A DNA stretch of 64,000 nucleotides. It comes from Rhea pennata. Lineage: Eukaryota > Chordata > Aves > Rheiformes > Rheidae. Shown piece by piece: positions 26,101 to 38,100 of this stretch. Where the stretch lies: assembly GCF_028389875.1 (NCBI RefSeq), contig NC_084702.1:63218553-63282552 (forward strand), read 5' to 3'. The translations under genes and the position numbers were made by a program. Under the pieces are notes generated by a model. It was not told the origin of the DNA. It made no database searches and saw only the letters and a list, made by a program, of their open reading frames with translations. Numbering within the stretch: position 1 is the stretch's first letter; every line of letters begins with the position of its first letter.

Positions 26101-29100
26101 GTTATAAATCTGCATCTCAAATATGTGCATCTCAAATACTTGGTTTCGTGAAGGCAGATTTTAGAGGAGAGGGGTCAGAGCTTACGCAAACTTTCATGAG
26201 CTTTCTCTGGTTTTGTATATGTGACAAGTCTTTGAGGAAAAATAGAGTGTTTTGAAGACACAGACAAGTCCCAGTTTGTAAAGTGATGTACTGATTGCCA
26301 TATTGAGGCTTGTAGCCATTGTGTTAGGTGCTCCGCTCTGCAAGCAAAATTCACAAACTGGAACAAGATGTGCAAGTTCTTTAAGCAGTAATTAGGGATA
26401 AAGAAGTATGTTGGAAAGGGTTTGACGGTAGGCAGCATGATGCATAGGATCACTCTAAAGTCAATAGGAAATACTACAGAGAAAGCTGACTCACTGTTCT
26501 CCAAATAATTTAGGACATTTGGAGCCTGAGACAGGCCAGAATAAGATCTGATTCTTGTATGGGAGTAGAGCACTCCATGTTTTAGGCACTGGAGTTTAGC
26601 TGAATAAAATTCATTAGCAAAAATTTGAGTGAGGGCTAGCACTCAGCTGCCTCAGGGAAGAGTCCATCCTGTTAAACTAGACACAGGTTTTCTGTTCCTT
26701 ATTCTCTCTTCAATGACAAAACTTCTGCATCTTAGCTTTGTAGGATCCTGGCTTCAGTAGGTAGTGAACACTGTCCTCTTGTGCTTACCTAAGCTAGGCC
26801 AGTCTACTGGTGATAAGGGCTTTCTCCTGAACTGTTAAGCAAGCCTTAAAGTAAGACTTGTACTCTGGATGAGGCAGCCAACAACCACTGCCACACTTAT
26901 GTGGGCCATATGACTGTTGTATTAAATACAGTCTTTGAGAACACACTATTTTGAGGCACAGTTTATGAAACTTAAGTGGGCTTCAGAGGAGGTAGATACC
27001 TTTAGTGGATGTGGAGGCAGTATTTTAGGCATCTAAAGTGATTTAGTGAAGACAGATACACACAGACACAAAAGTGGTTAGGCATGATTTTTGTGAATTG
27101 CTCTGTTCTTCCATTATTCTGTTCTGATTCAATGATGATTTGTCTTTAAATAGAGAATGTTAGTTATTCTGTTAAATAATTTTTCTGCCTCCAGAGCATT
27201 TGCTATTTTTTCTAAACACTCTTCTCTGCAGAATTTTCCAGGAAGAAAGTCAAAATGCAAAGGAAAGTGCAGAAATGTGCATCTGCTTTGCACACTACAG
27301 CAAGATAGTTTTTTACACATAAATCTAACATTAAAAAATTCTTGTTGCTGATGATCTTTTTCTGCGGTATTTAGTGGTCTTTGCAGCAGTACATAGACAA
27401 TGACCACAAAGGCTGACTCTTATGCTTGCTCTTACTGGTATTTTACTGCAGTTGCTTTTGTTTCTCACTTACACATTATCACAAACTTAGCGTGCTGTGA
27501 TCAAAGCGGACGTGCTTTAAAAAACTTTTCCTGTGGTTAGGTATTGATGGGGGAGACTTTTTTGATGGGAAATTAAAAACAGAAAGCTAAAAAGCTTAAC
27601 TGCCCAATGAGGGGGTTTTGAGGTGGGAGAATGTGTGAACCACTTTGCTGCTAACAATTTCTAACAAATTCTAAAGAGAAAAGGATGAAATAAAACCTGT
27701 TATGCTGTTCACTGTGATACAATTTAAGCAAAATATCGTGAACCTTATTCTGTGTTATAGCTGACCGAATTCATGTAGATATGAAAGAGTTGGAAAAAGG
27801 CAACTTTCATCTACTCTAGTGTGTCTTGTGTTTTGGGCATACCCAGGATAAACTAAATTTTTCTGACCTCTTCTAGACAGTGGACAGGCAAAAGTAGTGA
27901 GCATGTGAAAGGCTTAGACTTGTGGTGATTTGCATCACTGAATTTTGTGCTCTGAATCTTCAAACACAGAATGCCAAAAGGGGAGACGGAATGACTTTAG
28001 AGCTGTTACCACCATGAACCTTTTTGTACCATTGGAGCCAGAAGTGAGGCTTCATGTGTCTGGCTTACGCAATGATTACTGTAAGTTGTTGTTTACTTCT
28101 GTGTGGAACTTATTGCAGTGGTTGGGAATTTTCATGTGTGTTTCAAGGAAGATGGCAAGGGTATGTCCTTGTCAAATGGAAACCCTGCAAGACTTGTGTA
28201 TGATGTCATTATACTTAGAAGTATGCACCTTTAAAACTGTCTGTCCCAGGATGTAATGATTACTGCTCAGACCTAATAATCTGTAATGTGTAACTCTCAT
28301 GCAGTTTTGTTCATCTATGGATCTTAATACAACTTTCAAAACAAACAATATGATACCCCTGCTTGAGTTAAGGATGTACAAGCTATTACCCTTGGATACT
28401 TAGCACCTGCCAACATAGCGGCACCTTTATTGAACAGAGTTTGAAATCTATTGTTTTGGGACACATCAGTGACATGGTTTACAATTTAGATGATAGATAC
28501 TGTATGAACTGTATTCTCAACTAAGTCTTTAGTGGTGTATGGACAAAGATTAAGCATGCACAAGTTATGCATGTTTTAACACTTTAAGTTCTAACAACCC
28601 TAATGTGCAGGTGTTACAAATTGCCCCATGAGTGTTTTTGCAGGTGTTTGTTAAATGTATGTCTATGAACAGGACAGGATAAAGCTTGTTTATATGCAGG
28701 TTGAGGCTAGACTCTTACCTGGATGATTTGTACCAGTTGTGTGCCAGGTGTGCCCAGGGAATGGCAGCATTAGCAGAAGTCTATGTAAATACACTTTTTA
28801 ACATATTTATTTCTAGTTAGAGCAACTGGAGCCATAGTCAAACTACTGAGATTCAGTTGCTCTTCAGAGTGACTTTAGCTACCAAAGCATGATGTCGGAC
28901 CTTGTCCTGTGGTAACATCTTCAGAGGCGCTGCAGAGTAATATTTAAGCTGCCTTAAATGGACAGCTGAGGATTTCCCTTGGCATGGGGAAGCATCTTTG
29001 ATTGCTATTAAAGGTTGTATACAAACTCCTTCAGGCCTACCTGACATAGCAGGCTGCTCTGAGGCTAATCAGTCTGTTCAGTGACATGTCTTGCCAGGAT

Positions 29101-32100
29101 CTGTAGGTGCATTGCACCTAATATCAGGAGTAGTAGAAACAATGTTTTCAGCATACTTTTTGCTACACCGTGCTCTGCCAGTGAAGTTCAGTTCACTTAA
29201 TTTCTCTTCTGCCTTTTTTTTTTTTTGTATCACCTGTGGGGTAAATGTTACCATTGGCCTGAGGACGTAGGGGAGACTCTAGCATATAGAGTCATTCCTA
29301 TGTATAACTATTTGTGTATTAGTAACATGAGTTACCTTGGAACAACAGTTTTCTTGGAACTGTAGTTACTGCTGGATGACCCTCATTTCTGGTAGCAGAA
29401 ATTAGTGAGTGATGTGGCCATTCAAAACAAAGAGTGACAGATTAAAACTTTCTAAAGAGTGGAAGCTGTAAGTCCAATTCTGCTATACAGAACCCACTAG
29501 TTGCCTTGATAGACACCTTTGCTTGTTAAAGGTACTCTCTTTCATCTAGTTTTTCTCAGTTCATGTCCTCATTGAATAACAACTAGTAGTAATTTTGTAA
29601 CAGTAATCTCTTGAAGTTGTCCCAGAGTTTAGGAAAAAAAACCCAAACCCTGTAGTCCTTTCCACTCCCTCCCTCACCAAAACAAACACCTCTTTCCCCA
29701 ATCCTGTTACCTGCAACTTTACTGCAATAATTCTTAATAGCTTTGTTGTAGATCTAAACATACTGGACTGGAACCACAAAAATCTCATTGCTATTGCGCT
29801 AGGACCTGCAGCACACATCTGGAATGGAAGAACACTCCAAGGCATTGAAAGCATTGATTTGAATTCCAGTTCCAAATACATTTCCTCTCTGGCTTGGATA
29901 AAAGAGGGAACTTGCCTTGCAATTGGCACCAGCGATGGAGAAGTGCAAGTACTAGATAACTTGCTTTTTAGTCTTTTTTCCTTTTCTAATCTAAAGTGGC
30001 CACAAGAAAATTTGCATCATACTGTTTTTTTTTAAGAAAATAAACCAAAAAGGTTGGGTAAAATACAAAAACCCTCTACTGGAGACAGATATAGCATCTC
30101 CTTATATCATGTTATATCTCACTGAAATGGCTTGGTGCTCTCCAGTATTACCTACAGGTAAGGGTGCCTCTGAAACCACCTGTGTGAGAGGTAGTCACTG
30201 AACTAACAATTCAATTGTTCAGGGCCAATTAATTTTTTCCACTAGTAAGAGGAACCCCTTCATGACATTTTATCCAGCACAGACTATTCTTTGTTGCAGC
30301 TCTCTTGCTAAGATCACTTGTGACAGATGCCTTTAGAACCCACGCCAAAATTCTTCTTAGATTCACATGCCAAAATTTGATGTCAGTCAGATTAGACAAA
30401 CATCTGACAGCTGTAATAGGACAATCCTATCATCCAAAGATTTTAGTGGGATGTTGGCTGTGATGCTAGATAATATGGAGAGCTACCTGATGCAGTCTTG
30501 AGTCAGCAGTCTGAATGTAATCAGGTCAATGATTTCAGGTGTGGATTTCCAAATACTGGCACTTAAATGGATAGCTTTAAACTCAGATACGTACATTGCC
30601 TTTAATTTCTACTGACTTCAGCATTGGTGGTATAGGGATCAAAATTTGGAAATATTTCTTCATGTCTTAGTTGTGAAATGAGTGATCTTGAGGCCATCCA
30701 TATATCAAATCAGAACTGAGCAGTGACTTACCTGCAAAGAAATTAAGTTAAAAATCTTTTTTCTTTGTGTTAAATTTGTGTGTGTTTTTTGGTTTGGCAG
30801 CTGTGGGACATTGAAACAAAAAAGAGATTGAGAAATATGTTTGGTCATCTGTCTGTAGTTGGAGCTCTGAGCTGGAATCATTACATTCTAAGCAGGTGAG
30901 TGGTACAACATATTGACAGAAAGAGTCCTGCTCTTTTTACTTAGACAAAAGTCCCAATCATTTTAACTGTTTTCTTTGACTTTGCTTAAAGGTGTGTTAT
31001 CCTGTCTCTCTACTTACCTGCCTTCTCAGAAGTCATATGTAGATTTACTGCCTGGCAGGAAGGCAAAGGGAATTGCACGTCCTCTTTAGTCCCTCTTTCT
31101 TATTTACCTCCCAGAAAGCTGCCACCACTTGCAGAATTTCACTAGAATGTGGAGACTGTGGCTCTGGTTTTGTTCAGAGCTTGAGCTCTATCTAAATGAT
31201 GTTGCCTCCAGTGGATCTGGACTCATAAAACAAACAAACAAAAAAAAAAAAACCCAGGTGGAGAATGACATGGAGCTCAGACTGTTCCTCCATTGATAAG
31301 AAGGCTGCATCTATCCTTTCAGGTGCACAGTGAGGCACAGCTGCTATAGAGTTGCACATCTCCAGCTGTGTAGCTCTGAGGAAAGGCCAATTCATTGCTT
31401 CCTACAGCCTGAGATCTACTTTGAGTGAGGATTAAAATGGATGGTCTTTGCTCTGCTGAGGGTGGGTTTTTATACTAGCTTGTGAATGTTTTGTATTTAG
31501 GGATCACTTCAGTGTGGAGCTTCAGATTAGAATGGCTAAACATGCTTTCTCTTGCTCTTTTTCCTTGCGTTTTTTGGTTCATATCTTTTCTCCAGGCTTG
31601 AAGGGCTGAGGGGAGGCTGGTTTATGATGGATAATTCTGTTTTAAAGTTGTATGATAGTCTTCTGTTTAAACTCTGTAATAATAGTAAGAGTTGACTGAC
31701 TTAAACTTCAGTGTTAAACTCAAAATGAAACTAATGTTACGGGATAGGCACATTACTTTAAAGAAGTAGTTTTGTTTTGACTTCACAGTAAGAGTCTGTG
31801 GCTTTTGATTGTATTGCATCTGGGTGGAGTAAGGTACAAGGATATCAACTGAACAATCGGTTAATTAAGGGCTGTGACCTTTAGAATAGGTCTTCTGAGT
31901 GAGTTAAGTTACAGGGATGAGGCTTGAACGTGCTATTACTGCCAAGTGGCGTAACCTTATTGCAGTATGCATTAGTTCCAGTTTGTATTTCAGCTTGGCC
32001 AAATGAGCGCAAATAGGAGAAACTTAAAATAATTGATAATGAAATTCAGGATAAGCCTGTGAATTACAGTTACTGTTGATAGACTACGTTGAAATAACAC

Positions 32101-35100
32101 TTATAAAATGTGTGAGGTTTGGCAACTACTGATCAGTCATTCTAAAATTATGGGAGTCTAAATATTTATATAAGTAGAAAGACAGACATGGAGTTAATAT
32201 TATTTGTCACTAAAATAAGAGAACTGTTCTCACACCAAACTGCTATGGACAATTGACTCTCTGGGATTGTATTGACTTTAGTAATGCTTGTGGTCAGAAC
32301 AGTCCAACAACACATCCTCATGAAACTATCAGTATATTTTAGTATCATAAATTAACCTGTCATGAAGTTTTATGGATTTTGATTTGTTTTTAGTGAAACA
32401 GATGTCATCTATCTTGAAGGCAAGTAATTCTGATTTCTTATGACAAGCAAAAAACTTTCTAGTGCTAACACTCTTAGCACTAGAACGACCAAAAATCTCA
32501 CTATGGTCAACACTGGCAATTCAATTCTGTTTCTGTTGGTAGATTTCTGTTTATCATATAATAGGAGAAGTCTGTGTCATCACTTGCCTCCTGCAGATTC
32601 ATCTTTGCATATTCCAATGTATCTTTATAGACATTTTCCATGAATATTCATGTGATATTCACTGACTGACTGGTTGGTTGGATTCTCTCATGCTTTGGTA
32701 GATTTCATTGGTTTCAAGAGCTTGGCAAGTCTGTACAATAGAAGCATAATAGAATGACTCTGCAGTCAGTCAGTTCTGTGTATGCATTTTTGGAGCTTCT
32801 AGATAGCTCAGCTAGTATCTGAAGATTTTTTAAGAGCTAGTATAGGAAAGTCTTCAGTCATTTTTCCTTAAAATAAATATATTGCAGTAATGTGAGATAC
32901 ATAGCTTTCAGATGTCCAGGAAGTTAACAATAAGTTTCTCAGTGTCATCAGAATGGATGGAAGTGTGAATTTCCATTGGGAAGCTCTTTTTTTATGTCGT
33001 AGGTTTAATGTAGGTATTATCCTTAGAAAGACAAGAAAAGATTTATGCGCTGTAAGATATTTTCAGTATTTTTAATTCAACTCTTATATTGATGTGTAAA
33101 ATCCAGGAGCTAAGCTGTAACAGTAGCTGTGGTTCCAAGCAGGGTATTTCTTCCTTTGGTAGACTGATGATACTGGCTGTAGTAGCCAAGTAGCCATACA
33201 GAAATGGAGAGTGTAACCTCTGGGACACATAGTTCACCCTCTGTATAGGGAGTAAAGGAGTGGTCCCCCAGAGGTAGAACCATGGATCTGTTTCCAAATA
33301 GGCAATTAGTGTGAGTAAGTCAAACTGTGACAAGTAGAGGTGATTGGTACAAATTCTCCTTCAGCCTGAAAATAGAAGGTGGGAAGGGGAGGAAGGACAG
33401 AACCAAAGATGACACTGTTACTCACTGATAAGCCCTTTCTCAGAGCAATGAAATTATATACTGCCTCTTTTTTTGGAGTAGAGTCATATCTGGCCTTGGC
33501 AAAACTGATGTTGTAAAACAGTACTTTTGTGAAGAATAGGAAAGTTCATGTTAAATAGCTAACAGTTAAACAAGGTACAAACCAGTGTCATACATTGCAA
33601 TATATCTTCAGGAAAATGAAAACTAATGGAGAACAGCTTTTCTGCCTGGCCTGTACTGAGCAGCTGGTTGGTATAGTTGCTTTCTATTGTCAGTCACCTC
33701 CACAGTCTGGGGACGCTTTTGATTCTGATTTTCCTTGCCTCTTATTTCAGTAGTGTTCTACACATGTGTTCTCCTCGATGGTTTGCTTCAGAAACCACAG
33801 AGGAAACATCAAAGTGACAATGTAGCTTGTCTTTGACGTCAAATCCATGCTGTCTTTTCTCCTCTACAGTGGTTCAAGATTAGGATTTATTCATCACCAC
33901 GATGTTCGGGTTGCTCAGCACCATGTTGGGACTCTTTGCCAAAACAAACAAAGCATTTGCAGCCTAAAATGGTCATTAACCAACCAGTTTCTGGCAAGTG
34001 GGTCTAGTGATGGAATATTGAATATTTGGCCTAGTGACCCGGGTGTGAAAGTGCAGTCACAGCCACTGAAAACCATGCCTCATTCCTCAGCAGTCAAGGT
34101 ATGTGGAAAAGGAATAGCTGGAATAGCTGGTCGTCTAGTGCTCATATTCTCATGAAACCATATTGCTGATGTAGACAGTCATGAAACTTTTCCCATCATC
34201 TTGGTGATCTCTAATTTCTTCTCCCCTTATTGTGATGCAGTGAATTTTAAGACCCATTCTCCTCATGCAGTATTCTTAGTCACAGGTAAGTTTGCTAATG
34301 CTTTGACTGATTTAGGAATTTTTCCTGGATTAGTAGGCCTTTTATAAATGTCATACCAAACAAATAATTTATAGCCTCCTCTTCCTTGCTTTGTCTTGCA
34401 CAGAGAACTTTGGTTGCACAATACCTACAAGTAAAAAACCTAGATCTTTTAATTATTGAAGTTGACTTTTAGAAAATTCTCTCTGCAGAAATTTTGTATG
34501 TAAAGTTTCTTTTGTCTTCCTGTCCATACTTTCATTTCATCATATAACAGCTGGGAGCAAAGGATCTAAAGTAAGAAATTAGAAATGAGGCAGCTTAGAT
34601 TCCTCATCTTAAGGTCCCAGTCTGTACAGGAGATAGGATAGATATCAGCAGTGAGAGACAGGGGAGTCTAGCATCTATAAGCTGCTTATTCTCCCAGAAA
34701 AGCCTGAGACTGGATTGAAACACTGATAGTTAAGGATCAGAGGAAGTTGTTGGAATAGCTGAAATTCAGTTCTTAGCTTTCCTTCAGGGTAGAGCCTGGG
34801 GCTCAGGAGTATCCTAGGTGTATCTTGGAAGAAACCAGGACTGTAGTTAAGCCCTGTAAGTCATGTTGTGTGGTGTTCCCTGATGGCTTGGTTTAGGTGG
34901 TAAGTCAGATGGTAATCTCTTCTGGCACTGAAGTATGAATCTGTGACCTGTGAAGTGTAAGAAAGGAAGCTGGAGTTTTATGGGCTTGTGTGAAGACAGT
35001 GTAGGCTACTGTGAAGCAATGGCAAAGGAAACCTGAAGCGGCATTGGAGTTTTGGGATCCTGTGTGTGTGTATATGAAGAGAATGATGTGCAGTGAATAA

Positions 35101-38100
35101 AAGAAAAAGGTACATTTGGATGCTTCTTGCAGTTCATTTCTCCAACCTGGCTTTTAAGCAAAATCCATTCCCCTCTTTTCCAGCTAATGTCCTAGTCTTT
35201 CTGGCATCTGTTTTCTTTAGGCTATGAACTGGTGTCCTTGGCAGTCCGAAATCCTTGCTACAGGGGGTGGAATGAAAGATGGGATTTTGCGTGTCTGGGA
35301 CATAAATTGTGAGAAAATCATCCAAAGTGCAGCTACGGATTCTCAGGTGAAATGATGAAATGTCTGCATATTTTCGCTATGGTCGTCTTGTATAGCTGTG
35401 TTACTTTGGCAAACTCCCGCTGGCTTTGACGGCAGTTCTGTAGACAGAGGAACAGCAAGATTTTCTCTGGAGAAGCATTTCTGCTACATTTGAAACTGCA
35501 GTGTGTGATTGGACTCAGAAGCAGTTTGTTTCTCATTGACTGTTTCTGTCTCAAGTGGTTGAAGAGGAGGTAGTCTCGCAGCCAGACACTTTTCATCATC
35601 TTTTCCTTATTAGCAGTGATGGTTTTGGCCAAAACTCAAATGAGGAGAGAATGTTGTGGAGGAGGCAAAATTCCCAGAGTGCTGGGGTGGGGAGAGGTGT
35701 AAAAGTCAGAGGGCAAACATCAGTGTCTGGAGTTTGAATGTTTAGAGACAGAGGATCTGAATCTCAGCTGAAGTAAAGTGGTATAACTATTGTTGATTCT
35801 CCTGGATCCATGCCAACTTACTCAGCTGAGAATCTGTCTGAAGGGCTTTAGTTTGATACTGGTAGGATACAGTCATGTTTAACTGGGACGATGATGCAGC
35901 TATACTTTGAAGTGTTGTCGGAAGTGAGATGAGCCTTCTAAATAAGTAAATATCCTGCTGAGGCTATTTCTCAGTAGCTTGTTTAAGCATTACGTATGGC
36001 ATAGCAAATTTCAAATCTACTGCATAGTGTTTAAACCCTTTCTGAGAACTAAAGCAGATTTTTAAATTGTAATAGATTTGTTCCTTGCTTTGGTTACCCA
36101 AAACCAGTGAACTGATGACTGGACAAGGCCTTCCTGGAAATCAGATGATAATATGGAAGTATCCTATGCTTATCAATTCATCAGAACTCTATGGCAAGTA
36201 TTCAGTTAATAGTTTTAACTTTCAGTTAACTATCTTTCTGCCTAATCGATATGACTTTGCAAATACATACTTTATGTATTTAAGTAAAATAAAGCTGAAA
36301 ATATTACCCACACATCCTATATCTACCTACATGTATGCATTCACATAGTCCTGATACATGGGATTGGAACTGTCAACTTTAAGCTTTTTATAAACTGCTG
36401 TTGTAAAATGCCTTGGTTTTAATGATGGGATTCTCTCCTATCATATCTGAGACCATACCAGCTGCAGGATGTGGAGTCCCACCTCTCCTTAAGATTTACT
36501 GGAGTGGGGCTAAGTGTGCTAATGTCAAGTTGCTTCCATATATTTTAGGTTGATTACCCCCTAGATGATACAAACTGGATGTGGGACTTCAGTATTGCCA
36601 CTCATAAGGAAAGGATACTGGACCAGCTTCCAAAGAAGTTTGAAATAAATCTTCATATGTTATTTAGAGCTGTCTAGGTTTAAATGAATGATTTTTGTCT
36701 GAAGTATTGTAAAGCAACTTCTTTTTCTTGTACTGTACTGATAGCTAAGGAAAATGGAGTTTCCTTGCAGCTCTTAGTACCAGTCCATAGAGATGTAGTG
36801 CTAGACTGTATATCAGAATTCTGTGGGGGATCAGTATTGGCTCCCATCTTTAACTTATACATCAGTGACCTGGATGAAGGGACAGAGTGCCTCCTCAACA
36901 AGTTTGCTGATGATGCAGAATGGGGAAGGGTGGCTGATGCATCAGGAGGCTGTGCTGCCATTCAGAGGGACCCTGACAGGCTGGAGAGATGGATGGAGGG
37001 GACCCTCATGAAGCTCAGCAGAGGGAAGTGCAGAGTCCTTCACCTAGGAAGAAATAATATCATGCAGTAGAGGCTGGGGGCTGACCTACTGGAAAGCAGC
37101 TCTGTGGAGATGGACCCAAATGTGCTGGTGGGCAACAAGCTGACCATGAGCCAGCAATGTGTCCCTGTGGCCAGGAAGGCCAATGATATCCTGGGGTACA
37201 TTAGGAAGAGTGTCATCAGCAGGTTGAGGGAGGTGATCCTCCCTCTCTATGCAGCCCTGGTGAGTCCAAGCCTGCAGTACGGTGTCCAGTTCTGGGCTCT
37301 CCAATACGAGAGAGACATGGAGCTATTGGAGCCAGGGCTGCTAAGATGATTAAGGTACTGGAGCATCTCTGCTATGGGAAGAGGCTGTGAGAGCTGGGCC
37401 TGTTTAGCCTGGAGAAGAGAAGACTGAGAGGGAATCTCATCAATGCCTACAAATACCTTAAGGGAGGGTGTCAAGAGGGTGGGGCCAGACTCTTTTCAGT
37501 GGTGCCAAGTGATAGGACAAGAGGCAATGGGCACAAACTGAAATACCGGAAGTTCCTCTGAATGTAAGGAAAACTTCACTGTGAGAGTGACAAAGCATTG
37601 GAACAGGTTGCCCAGAAGTTACGGAGTCTCCTTCTCTGGAGATATTCAAAACCCACCTGGACATGATTCTGTGCAAGGTGCTCTAGGTGAGCCTACTTGA
37701 GCAAGGGGGTTGAACTAGATCTCTAGAGGTCCCTTCCAACCTCAACCATTCTGTGATTCTGTGAAAATTATTCTTTGCTATTGATCCTTCTTGTAGTTAG
37801 TGCTTGCTGTCACTCCCATCCATTGAATTTCATTTATTTCAGTCTTAATGGAGGAGATCCAACAGAAGCATCTGAATTTTATGGAAAATACAAATTATTT
37901 CAGCACTGGCAGCATTTTTGCAGGTTTTTTTCCCACACTCAGTAACAATGGTATGTCCAAATAAGTGTTTGACTTTTCCACCTAACAAACATATTTCCAA
38001 ATAATTTTTGCACTCCACTAATGCATTTGAAGGCATTGATTAAATTTTAATATATGCTGTTTTCTGGGATGCTGTTCTGGGAACCAGGGACTTGGGTTAA

